In this document: in pieces, positions 26,965 to 34,687 of the stretch
Position numbering within the stretch: the stretch's first letter is position 1
How the letters are laid out: the number at the start of each line of letters is the position of its first letter
Assembly: GCF_023701485.1 (NCBI RefSeq)
Contig: NZ_JAMQBK010000008.1
Coordinates: 232,326-291,597, forward strand
Reading direction: 5' to 3'
From: Aporhodopirellula aestuarii
Lineage (GTDB): Bacteria; Planctomycetota; Planctomycetia; Pirellulales; Pirellulaceae
DNA: 59,272 nucleotides
Program-made: the position numbers and the translations under genes
The notes under the pieces: model-generated
Database searches by the model: none
The model's input: the letters and a program-made list of their open reading frames with translations, nothing else
Told to the model about the DNA's origin: nothing

Positions 26965-28026
26965 TCACAGATTGTGTCTGATGTCCTCGGGGATGAGTGA
27001 GATCAGATAAACCAGTCCGATGATCAGGACGACGCAAGCGAGCATGAACGCAATCCACCGCACTGAGCGAATGTGACTTTCGTCCTGGAGCTTCATTGGT
27101 CCCGCGACACGCACGATCTGCTCGTACTCGGTTGTTAGCAAGCGGGGTTCGGAGCCGGGCATGAGCAGATACAGAATCCTCGCCCCCAGCGCCGTTCCGA
27201 TCGGAAACAGTGGGAAGCACAGATAGGCCAAAACTTGCAGCGGGACTCGTGACCAGGCCGCGCCTCGGCGCACGCCCCACGCCACCAAGAAACAAACCGC
27301 CGTCACGATCCCCGATTGCACGCGAAAGAATATTACCAACCAGGGCACGTTGGCATTGGCCGCTTGAAACGGAACGACAAAAGCGACGAGGGTAATGATC
27401 AACGACAAGGCGAGCAACAAGAGCACGCTTCGCTTCAATGCGATCTCTGCCGGAAGATGTTCGCGACGAACGCGACGTGCGCTTTCCGTGGTGAACGAAC
27501 TGGTTGCCAGCGGAAACCACGTTGCGACGATGCGTTCGACGGACGACCAGTCGGATGCCGTGGGACACCATGATTTTGGCAAGACCACGATCGGCAGTCC
27601 GCCAGGTTCTCGGCCGCGTAGGACGATGAACCGGTCGTCGCGTGTCACGGTTTTGAAAACGCTGGCAGCGAAGCGAGTCTCTTGGTCCACCGCGCGTACG
27701 AGCACGCCACCGTTATTTATCTCGATGTGAGTATGCTCGCGGTTCGCTTGCTGGCTGCTAAACCGGCGGCGTTGTAGTCGCCACCATATCAGAAAATAAA
27801 GAGCGACGAAGGCCACGAATGCGATCGGACCACGCGGCGGAATTGGGCGAAACGCGGAAAGAACGAGGGCGACCAACAGCAAGACGGCGCCGTGGACAAC
27901 GATCCGCTTCGAAAGCGGAATGATCAGTCGACTGACCTGCGAGTGGTCCTGCCTTGAAAATTGGCCCGACAGATGGATGGTGTCGCTCTTTTCAGTGATT
28001 GCCAAGCATCGTTCCTTCGGTAGCAC
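26965..28026 (-). CDS. Integral membrane protein, YcxB-like central domain
   Basis: 353 residues. Two membrane helices near the N-terminus (about 45-90), a soluble central part with HTHIEINNGGVLVRAVDQET and a YcxB-like beta segment ending FIVLRGREPGGLPIVVLPKS, then four or more helices (about 200-350). The YcxB assignment is tentative; no catalytic motif is visible. It is 39 bases downstream of nothing on its strand and converges toward the repeat mosaic, so it is probably monocistronic. Confidence 0.7.
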   Translation of the reverse strand: MLPKERCLAITEKSDTIHLSGQFSRQDHSQVSRLIIPLSKRIVVHGAVLLLVALVLSAFRPIPPRGPIAFVAFVALYFLIWWRLQRRRFSSQQANREHTHIEINNGGVLVRAVDQETRFAASVFKTVTRDDRFIVLRGREPGGLPIVVLPKSWCPTASDWSSVERIVATWFPLATSSFTTESARRVRREHLPAEIALKRSVLLLLALSLIITLVAFVVPFQAANANVPWLVIFFRVQSGIVTAVCFLVAWGVRRGAAWSRVPLQVLAYLCFPLFPIGTALGARILYLLMPGSEPRLLTTEYEQIVRVAGPMKLQDESHIRSVRWIAFMLACVVLIIGLVYLISLIPEDIRHNL

Positions 28027-28065
28027 GAGCGGCGCGAAAAGGTCTTTGATCTGGGGGGACAGCTC

Positions 28066-28758
28066 TCATTCGTTGCCCTTCAGTCTCTGTTGTTCATTCG
28101 GCTGAATATTCAGTTCGGCACGCTTGGCCAATGTTGCTCTCCAACTGGGCGATAGCGATGCGACGGCCGCAAGTTGGGCTGCGTCGGTTCGGTTCGCTTT
28201 ATCGTGGTGCAACAGTCTGTTGGCATTTGCGATCGTCCAGTTTGGTTCGGGACGCTTGATTAGTTTCAGTGGCATGCCGCGTTGCACATATCCCTCGACC
28301 AACACGCGGAAGTACCAGCCCGTGCGGCCGGTTTGCTGAACCTGGAGGGCGAGGTCTTGGATGCTCCAGCGCCGCGCGAGCTTCCAGCACGGTTGGCGTG
28401 GCTGAGACACCTGGACGGTTGCTTCACCGATCGTCCAATCGTCACCAATGCAAATTTCGTCCTCCGTTAGATCAGCGACGGTAAAATTTTCGCCAAAATC
28501 GCCGCCGGTCAAGTCAGGCATGTCGAGTGTTTCCCGCCAATACGGATAGTGGGCAAGCGGATAGACACAAACCGCCTTCGATGGTCCGCCGTGATAATCA
28601 AGATCGGCTTGACCGTCGCCTTCCAGGTTAGTGGTGCCTAGCCAAAGCGGTTCCGACACGGCCTCTTTTACGAAACCAGACCGCCACGGTTTACCGGGAC
28701 TGTTTTCCGGCTCCATTTCTTTGGGCTTCCCGACTTGGATGGAGGCAACTCGAACCAT
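28066..28758 (-). CDS. MOSC domain protein, YiiM type
   Basis: 230 residues. MOSC features: DLDYHGGPSKAVCVYPLAHY, GGDFGENFTVADLTEDEICI, and the conserved Cys of VSQPRQPCWKLARRW, the residue that carries or transfers sulfur or binds molybdenum cofactor in this superfamily. The C-terminal 60 residues match the extra three-helix domain of the YiiM subfamily (LKLIKRPEPNWTIANANRLL). Family members reduce N-hydroxylated compounds or handle sulfur from Moco; the substrate here is unknown. Confidence 0.88.
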   Translation of the reverse strand: MVRVASIQVGKPKEMEPENSPGKPWRSGFVKEAVSEPLWLGTTNLEGDGQADLDYHGGPSKAVCVYPLAHYPYWRETLDMPDLTGGDFGENFTVADLTEDEICIGDDWTIGEATVQVSQPRQPCWKLARRWSIQDLALQVQQTGRTGWYFRVLVEGYVQRGMPLKLIKRPEPNWTIANANRLLHHDKANRTDAAQLAAVASLSPSWRATLAKRAELNIQPNEQQRLKGNE

Positions 28759-28824
28759 GGTCTGAAGTTTACCAAAACGGGTATGCGAGTGAGCTGAACC
28801 GCAGCAATATCAATGCAAGTTGTC

Positions 28825-29256
28825 TCAAGGCGTTTCACACATCGGAACGATCGGGTTGGCGGAAGACAGCAATGCCGCGATCGTCACTTTTGCAAACGCT
28901 TCTTCCGTCGCGGCGTAGGCACGATCCAGTTCCGCGTGCAGCGGACACAGTGCCGTGTGCGATTGCAGATTCAACGGGCAATTGCAGATCCGCGCCATCG
29001 GTTCGACTGCGGCGACGACGTTGAGGATGGTGATTGCTTCGGCGGGTCGAGCCAAAAGATATCCACCATGCGTGCCGCAGCGTGACTCCACCAAGCCGGC
29101 CGCTGCCAAGTTTTGCATCACTCGGTGTAGATAGCGTCTTGGAATCTGCGTGATGCCGGCCACTTCATCGGCGGGCGAGGGCGTTTTGCCGCAGGCGGCC
29201 TGTCCGGCCAAGCAAGTGACCGCTCGCAAAGCGTATTCAGTGGTTTTGGAAAGCAT
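28825..29256 (-). CDS. nsrR: Rrf2-family repressor, NsrR-like
   Basis: 143 residues from the ATG at 29256; the longer frame upstream has no matching protein sequence. The N-terminal winged helix is typical of Rrf2 (MLSKTTEYALRAVTCLAGQA; TQIPRRYLHRVMQNLAAAGL; RCGTHGGYLLARPAE). Cys91, Cys93 and Cys104 with nearby His100 (CNCPLNLQSHTALCPLH) form a likely iron-sulfur site, though the spacing differs from E. coli NsrR (91/96/102). It is divergent from hmp, and an inverted repeat sits between, so it is the probable NO sensor-repressor of the island. The symbol is by context, not by sequence identity. Confidence 0.82.
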   Translation of the reverse strand: MLSKTTEYALRAVTCLAGQAACGKTPSPADEVAGITQIPRRYLHRVMQNLAAAGLVESRCGTHGGYLLARPAEAITILNVVAAVEPMARICNCPLNLQSHTALCPLHAELDRAYAATEEAFAKVTIAALLSSANPIVPMCETP

Positions 29257-29300
29257 GGTTGGTGTCGGTCTGGGCGGGAATTTTATGCACTGCCCTAATA

Positions 29301-29316
29301 TACACCTTGACGTGTA
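29301..29316. promoter_or_regulatory. Candidate Rrf2/NsrR operator between nsrR and hmp
   Basis: TACACCTTGACGTGTA: perfect five-base arms TACAC/GTGTA around six bases, in the 159-base gap between the divergent genes, with a third half-site GTGTA at 29326-29330. Placement would let one protein control both directions. Confidence 0.5.
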
Positions 29317-29415
29317 GGATGCAATGTGTACCTTTTGGTGCAGATAAGAAAGTCGACGCTTTTCACAGCGTTGGAATCCTCCCCGATCAAGACCCCTCAA
29401 CTGAGTTCCCCGCCC

Positions 29416-30651
29416 ATGCTGAGCGAGAAAACGATTCGAATTGTCAAGGAAATCACGCCCCTGGTGGCTGCCAACGCAGAAACCATCACGCGCCGGTTTT
29501 ACGAACGCATGTTCGAGGCCAATCCGGAAGTGAAGGTGTTTTTCAACCAAGCACACCAGCACACCGGCGGTCAACAGAAGGCACTCGCCGGGGCGATCTG
29601 TGCCTATTTCACGCACATCGACAACCCCGCCGTGCTGATGCCAGCGGTTGAACTGATCGCTCAAAAGCACGTGTCGCTGGGCATCAAAGCGGAGCACTAT
29701 CCGATCGTCGGCAGCAACCTGCTCGGCGCCATCGGCGACGTGATGGGTGACGCGGCGACACCGGAAATCGTTGAAGCGGTTTCGGAGGCGTACGGATTTC
29801 TAGCCGACATCTTCATTGGTCGGGAAGACGCGATTTACGAAGAGCAGGCGTCGGCACCGGGCGGTTGGAACGGCACGCGAACGTTTGTGGTGGCAAAGAA
29901 GGTTCCCGAGAGCGACGTCGTGACTTCGTTCTACTTGAAACCTGAAGACGAAGGCCCGCTGCCTCCGTTCAAGCCCGGGCAGTACATCACGGTTCACATT
30001 GACCATCCGCACACGCCGACGTCTCCCCGCAACTACAGCCTGTCTGATTGCCCCAGCCAACCACACTACCGGATCAGCGTCAAACGCGAAGAGGCTCTCG
30101 CTTCCGACGCCCCGGACGGTTTGATTTCAACTCACTTGCACGACGGCATCGAAGAAGGCCACCGCATCGAACTTGGACCACCGTGTGGCGAGTTCACGAT
30201 TGATCCGGCGACAGTTGGGAAACCGGTTGTGCTTATCGCTGGCGGTATCGGCGTAACGCCTCTGTTGTCAATGGCCAAATCCATCGTTCACGCCAATCCC
30301 AACGCGTCGATCTTCTTCATCCAGGCAGCTCGCAACAGCAAGGTGCAAGCCTTCGCGGATGAGCTTGGCAATCTGGCTGAACTAGGAGCGAACGTCCACA
30401 CCAAGGTCCTTTACGACGCTCCGTTACCGGGCGATGTCGAAGACGGCAAATGTGACGTCGCGGGCTTTGTCACGACAGACTTGCTCCGCGAATGGACTCC
30501 GTTTTCCGACGCAGATTTCTACTTCTGCGGTCCCAAGCCGTTCATGCAAAACATCCATGCTTGTTTGCAGGAACTTGGTGTCGACGAGCACCGAGTCCGC
30601 TACGAGTTCTTCGGGCCAAAAGAAGAGTTAACCGTAGCCACGCTTGCCTAG
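29416..30651 (+). CDS. hmp: Flavohemoglobin, NO dioxygenase
   Basis: 411 residues, normal for the family; the ATG at 29416 fits the globin start whereas the upstream frame does not. The globin domain (1-140) has Tyr29, Gln53 and proximal His85 at the same numbers as E. coli Hmp. The FAD domain (about 150-260) shows [11 protein letters not shown]; the NAD domain (about 265-400) shows [15 protein letters not shown] and [10 protein letters not shown]. It oxidises NO with O2 and NAD(P)H to nitrate. The last five codons and stop (VATLA) fall in a palindromic repeat. Divergent from nsrR; followed by norB 90 bases later. Confidence 0.96.
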   Translation: MLSEKTIRIVKEITPLVAANAETITRRFYERMFEANPEVKVFFNQAHQHTGGQQKALAGAICAYFTHIDNPAVLMPAVELIAQKHVSLGIKAEHYPIVGSNLLGAIGDVMGDAATPEIVEAVSEAYGFLADIFIGREDAIYEEQASAPGGWNGTRTFVVAKKVPESDVVTSFYLKPEDEGPLPPFKPGQYITVHIDHPHTPTSPRNYSLSDCPSQPHYRISVKREEALASDAPDGLISTHLHDGIEEGHRIELGPPCGEFTIDPATVGKPVVLIAGGIGVTPLLSMAKSIVHANPNASIFFIQAARNSKVQAFADELGNLAELGANVHTKVLYDAPLPGDVEDGKCDVAGFVTTDLLREWTPFSDADFYFCGPKPFMQNIHACLQELGVDEHRVRYEFFGPKEELTVATLA

Positions 30652-30726
30652 AGCGTGGGAAAGACTTCCTAAATCAATCCATCTCCACACTCCCCTTCCA
30701 TCCACGCTCTTGGCGAGCGTGGCTAC
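30636..30726. repeat. Inverted pair of GTAGCCACGCT repeats across the hmp stop
   Basis: Copy 1 (30636-30660) reads GTAGCCACGCTTGCCTAGAG and contains the hmp stop; copy 2 on the minus strand (30726-30701) reads GTAGCCACGCTCGCCAAGAG. They form an inverted pair separated by about 40 bases, and copy 2 alone folds into a CCACGCT/AGCGTGG hairpin that could also act as an attenuator. Confidence 0.7.
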
Positions 30727-30741
30727 GAGAGAGACCCAATA

Positions 30742-33174
30742 ATGAAACGCCTTTGGCTCGGCTTTGCCGCTGTGATGATCCTTTCCTTTATGGTCCTTGG
30801 TTGGATCGGAACGCGCATCTACCAAGAGATGCCGCCGATTCCCGACAAGTATGTCACGTCTGATGGTGTGACACTGATCGACAGCGGAGAAGTCGGCGAG
30901 GGCCAGAATGTTTGGCAGTCGCTCGGCGGGATGCAGGTCGGTTCGATCTGGGGTCACGGTAGCTACGTCGCACCGGACTGGACCGCCGATTGGCTGCACC
31001 GTGAAGCGATATTCATTCTCGACAAATGGGCGACGGCGGAGTTCTCCAAGCCTTACGAGGATTTGGGGGAAGAATATCAAGGACAACTGGTGGGCCGTTT
31101 GTCGAAGTTGATGCACACCAATACGTTTGACGAATCAACTGGCGTGGTGACGATCGACCCGATCCGCGCCGAAGCGTTCGATTCCAACGTTGAACATTAC
31201 GAGACGGTTTTCATCGATGGCAACGCCGACTACGCGATCCCGGCGAATACGATTTCGAGTAAGGAACGTGTTCGCAAGTTTTCTGCGTTCGTGTTTTGGA
31301 CTTCATGGGCGGCCTCGACGACCCGTCCGAATGACATTGCCAGCTATACGAACAACTGGCCGCACGAGCCGTTAGTGGGCAACCGTCCGACCGGTGACAA
31401 CATCGTGTGGACCGGCGTCAGTGTGATCATGTTGCTAGCGGGAATCTCCGGGATGGCATGGTGGTATGCTTCGCGGCGTGAAGAGGAAGAGAAGCCCGAA
31501 GGCATCGCCTCACACGATCCGCTCGCACGCTGGCAAGCCACGCCATCGCAAAAGGCAACGGTCAAATACTTTTGGGTTGTCGCCGCATTGATCTTTGCCC
31601 AAATGAGTCTTGGCATCGTGACGGCACACTACGGAGTCGAAGGCGAAGGATTCTATGGATTCCCGCTGGCCGAGTATCTGCCTTACAGCGTTTCGCGAAC
31701 ATGGCACGTCCAAATCGGATTGTTCTGGATCGCGACCGCATGGCTCGCCGCTGGGCTGTTCATTGGACCATTGGTCAGCAACCACGAACCGAAGTTTCAA
31801 CGACTCGGCGTCAACGTGTTGTTCGGCGCCTTGTTGCTAGTCGTTGTCGGTTCGCTGGCTGGCGAATGGCTTAGTGTCAAGCACTTCATGAGCGACACGG
31901 TGTCGTTCTACCTCGGCCACCAAGGATACGAGTACGTCGAACTCGGCCGGGTTTGGCAGCTCGGGTTGATGGTCGGATTGCTGTTGTGGTTGGTTTTGAT
32001 GCTGCGAGTGTTGTGGCCGGCTCTGCGAGGAATGACGTCATCCTCCCTCGGGGAGGAACGCGTGGAACGAACGGGGAGCGCGGGCACGCCACTGAGCGGC
32101 AGCCCTTCGCTCGCTACGATCGATTCTTCCGGAGGGAAGGTGAATTTGGTTGAAGCCGATTCTCAGCGTCACCTCGTGATTCTATTGGCCGTCGCTACCG
32201 GTGCGATTGCGTTGTTCTATGGAGCCGGTTTGACGTGGGGCCAACATTCGCACCTGACCATGGTCGAGTACTGGCGTTGGTGGGTCGTCCACTTGTGGGT
32301 CGAAGGGTTCTTCGAGGTCTTCGCTACCACGGTGATCGCGTTCGTTTTCATGCGGCTGGGATTGGTACGGCCGGGATTGGCTGCTGCGGCTGCCTTGCTG
32401 TCGGCGACGATCTTTCTGTCCGGCGGTATCATCGGCACGCTACACCACCTGTATTTTTCCGGCACGCCAACCGTCGCACTCGCCTGGGGCAGTGTGTTCA
32501 GTGCACTGGAAGTCGTACCGCTAACGCTGATCGGGTTCGACGCCATGGAGGACCTGCGGCGCAGCAAGGCGTCACCGTGGGTGCAACGCTACAAATGGCC
32601 GATCTACTTTTTCGTTTCGGTCGCGTTCTGGAACATGATCGGTGCGGGACTGTTCGGGTTCATGATCAACCCGCCGATCGCGCTGTATTACATGCAAGGC
32701 CTGAACACGACGCCGTTGCACGGCCACGCTGCATTGTTTGGCGTGTACGGGATGCTTGGCATCGGACTGATGTTGATGTGCCTGCGGGTGCTGATCCCAG
32801 GACGGCCGTGGAAAGACGGCATGTTGGCCTTCGGATTCTGGGGGATGAACGTCGGTTTGATGGCGATGTGCGTGCTGAGCCTATTGCCGGTCGGGTTGTT
32901 GCAAACCAAGGCATCGGTCGAGACAGGTTACTGGTTCGCTCGTAGTAGTGAATTCATGCAAACCGATTTGATGCAAACGCTGCGTTGGATGCGGGTGCCC
33001 GGCGACACGATTTTCTTCTTCGGAGCGGTCGCATTAGTTTGGTTCGTGTTCGGGCTATGGACTGGGCATTCGTTCTCCAAAAAGACAGACGGCTTCGATC
33101 CGCCCGAGCAAGACGGAGCGAACAAGTTCGACGAGCAAACAGAAACGGAGAAACGTGAATCTGTGTTGGCTTAA
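30742..33174 (+). CDS. norB: Quinol-dependent nitric oxide reductase (qNOR)
   Basis: 810 residues, longer than the usual 750-760. The N-terminal extension fused in qNOR (residues 1-215; GEGQNVWQSLGGMQVGSIWG) precedes about 12 helices. Metal ligands are visible: His in SRTWHVQIGLFW; His and Glu in VVHLWVEGFFE; the His pair in GTLHHLYFSG; and HGHAALFG near the end. It reduces two NO to N2O using quinol at the cytoplasmic membrane. Residues about 432-478 hold an extra hydrophilic loop rich in Ser/Gly/Glu inserted where related proteins have a short connector. Lies between hmp and a RIC gene. Confidence 0.95.
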   Translation: MKRLWLGFAAVMILSFMVLGWIGTRIYQEMPPIPDKYVTSDGVTLIDSGEVGEGQNVWQSLGGMQVGSIWGHGSYVAPDWTADWLHREAIFILDKWATAEFSKPYEDLGEEYQGQLVGRLSKLMHTNTFDESTGVVTIDPIRAEAFDSNVEHYETVFIDGNADYAIPANTISSKERVRKFSAFVFWTSWAASTTRPNDIASYTNNWPHEPLVGNRPTGDNIVWTGVSVIMLLAGISGMAWWYASRREEEEKPEGIASHDPLARWQATPSQKATVKYFWVVAALIFAQMSLGIVTAHYGVEGEGFYGFPLAEYLPYSVSRTWHVQIGLFWIATAWLAAGLFIGPLVSNHEPKFQRLGVNVLFGALLLVVVGSLAGEWLSVKHFMSDTVSFYLGHQGYEYVELGRVWQLGLMVGLLLWLVLMLRVLWPALRGMTSSSLGEERVERTGSAGTPLSGSPSLATIDSSGGKVNLVEADSQRHLVILLAVATGAIALFYGAGLTWGQHSHLTMVEYWRWWVVHLWVEGFFEVFATTVIAFVFMRLGLVRPGLAAAAALLSATIFLSGGIIGTLHHLYFSGTPTVALAWGSVFSALEVVPLTLIGFDAMEDLRRSKASPWVQRYKWPIYFFVSVAFWNMIGAGLFGFMINPPIALYYMQGLNTTPLHGHAALFGVYGMLGIGLMLMCLRVLIPGRPWKDGMLAFGFWGMNVGLMAMCVLSLLPVGLLQTKASVETGYWFARSSEFMQTDLMQTLRWMRVPGDTIFFFGAVALVWFVFGLWTGHSFSKKTDGFDPPEQDGANKFDEQTETEKRESVLA

Positions 33175-33255
33175 ACAAACGAAAACCAACTCAGCTTTTC
33201 GTCGCCTCGATTTTCCACCTTCATGTCAATTTCCTTCCATTCAGAGAGAAGAACC

Positions 33256-33969
33256 ATGCTTACCATTGATCCTGAACAAACCGTTGGCGATTTCGTTCGT
33301 CAGAAACCGGCCCGTGCCCGCGTCTTTGAATCGCTCAAGATTGATTACTGTTGCGGTGGCAAGGTCTCGCTCTCTCGGGCTTGCGAGAAACGTGGGATCG
33401 CCGTCGACGAAGTGCTCGCAAAGATTGAGCAATCCGACCAAGCGACCGAGCAAACACAGTTGGTCGACGTCGATGCCATGACGCTCACGCAACTTGCCGA
33501 CCACATCGAAGTGACCCACCACGCTTACCTGCGTGAGGAGCTGCCGCGACTCGATTTCATGACCGAGAAAGTGTCACGAGTTCACGGCGACAAAGACGCT
33601 CGATTGTTCAAGATGCGAGAAGCGTTCGTGGCGCTCAAAGCCGAACTCGAACCGCACATGATGAAAGAGGAAAGAATTCTGTTTCCGATCGTGCGTCAGC
33701 TGGAGGCTTCTTCGGGGCGTCCTGAATTCCATTGCGGCAGCGTTGCCAATCCGATTCGCCAGATGGAGCACGAGCACGATCAAGCGGGCGACGCACTCGC
33801 GATGCTGAATGAATCCACCGACGGTTACACGCCTCCCGAGTGGGCCTGCAATACTTACCGAGCCATGCTCGATTCGTTGGCCAAGCTCGAAGCCGACATG
33901 CACCAGCACATCCACAAAGAAAACAACGTGCTGTTTCCAAAAGCCATTCAATTCGAACAAGCAACGTAG
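33256..33969 (+). CDS. ric: RIC iron-sulfur cluster repair di-iron protein
   Basis: 237 residues from the ATG at 33256, preceded by a purine-rich GAGAGAAG. N-terminal ScdA_N (DUF542) motif IDYCCGGKVSLSRAC, then a hemerythrin-like four-helix bundle with the expected ligands in HIEVTHHAYLREELPRL, VHGDKDARL, HMMKEERILFP, MEHEHDQAGDAL and HQHIHKENNVLFP. RIC (YtfE/ScdA/DnrN) repairs iron-sulfur clusters damaged by NO or peroxide. It follows norB by 81 bases, as in many NO-stress operons. Confidence 0.94.
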   Translation: MLTIDPEQTVGDFVRQKPARARVFESLKIDYCCGGKVSLSRACEKRGIAVDEVLAKIEQSDQATEQTQLVDVDAMTLTQLADHIEVTHHAYLREELPRLDFMTEKVSRVHGDKDARLFKMREAFVALKAELEPHMMKEERILFPIVRQLEASSGRPEFHCGSVANPIRQMEHEHDQAGDALAMLNESTDGYTPPEWACNTYRAMLDSLAKLEADMHQHIHKENNVLFPKAIQFEQAT

Positions 33970-34061
33970 TGTCAAAAGTTGGGGCGTAAGCATGTCGCCT
34001 GCGTTTACCTGAAACACAATCCGGAAGCTCAGACCACTCTTTATTCCCAAAGGAAATTAAC

Positions 34062-34355
34062 ATGTTTCGCTATCTCACACTCATCCAGTTCACTGACCAA
34101 GGTGCTCGCAATGTCGACAAATCGGTGCAACGTGCATCTGATTTTGGAAAGTCCGTGAGTGATGCCGGCGGCAAGCTCATCTCACAAGTTTGGACCGTCG
34201 GCAAGTACGACGGTTGCGTCGTGTTTGAAACGCCCGACGAATCTACAAGTTCGGCGCTGCTGGTCAAGCTGGCCAAAGACGGGAATGTTCGCACGCAAAC
34301 GATGCGATGCTACGACAATCAAGAATTCGCTGACATTCTGAAGGTGATTTCATGA
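34062..34355 (+). CDS. GYD-domain protein
   Basis: 97 residues with AAAGGAA six bases before the start. A ferredoxin-like GYD domain spans the protein: LTLIQFTDQGARNVDKSVQR at the start and VGKYDGCVVFETPDESTSSA in the middle, where the family has GRYDVV. Function of GYD proteins is unknown. Its stop overlaps the following cupin start (ATGA), so the two are coexpressed inside the NO island. Confidence 0.85.
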   Translation: MFRYLTLIQFTDQGARNVDKSVQRASDFGKSVSDAGGKLISQVWTVGKYDGCVVFETPDESTSSALLVKLAKDGNVRTQTMRCYDNQEFADILKVIS

Positions 34356-34687
34356 GCGATCAATCCACGACCTACGTCGATCTCGCTGCCGAAGTCAAAA
34401 TCCAAGATGGTGGCACGATCAGCAAGACGCTCTATCAAGACAGCTCCCTCAAAGTCGTTTTGTTTGGGTTCGATGCTGGTCAAGAGTTGTCTGAGCATAC
34501 CGCGGCTGTCCCGGCAGTCCTGCAATTTCTCGACGGTGACGCGACCGTAACCTTGGGTGATAAGACCGTTGACGCTGCGGCAAGTACTTTCATTCACATG
34601 GCCGCGAATTTGTCGCACAGCATCACGGCCAATAAGCCCACCAAAATGCTGTTGCTGCTACTCAAAGGTGCCAAGGCTGATGGTTAA
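34352..34687 (+). CDS. Small cupin-domain protein
   Basis: 111 residues, one cupin barrel: GFDAGQELSEHTAAVPAVLQ (motif 1, where one His of the usual HxH is retained), FLDGDATVTLGDK, and HMAANLSHSI (motif 2 His). Metal site looks reduced compared with enzymatic cupins. Overlaps the GYD gene upstream and the PQQ-propeller start downstream. Role in NO response is inferred from position only. Confidence 0.85.
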   Translation: MSDQSTTYVDLAAEVKIQDGGTISKTLYQDSSLKVVLFGFDAGQELSEHTAAVPAVLQFLDGDATVTLGDKTVDAAASTFIHMAANLSHSITANKPTKMLLLLLKGAKADG

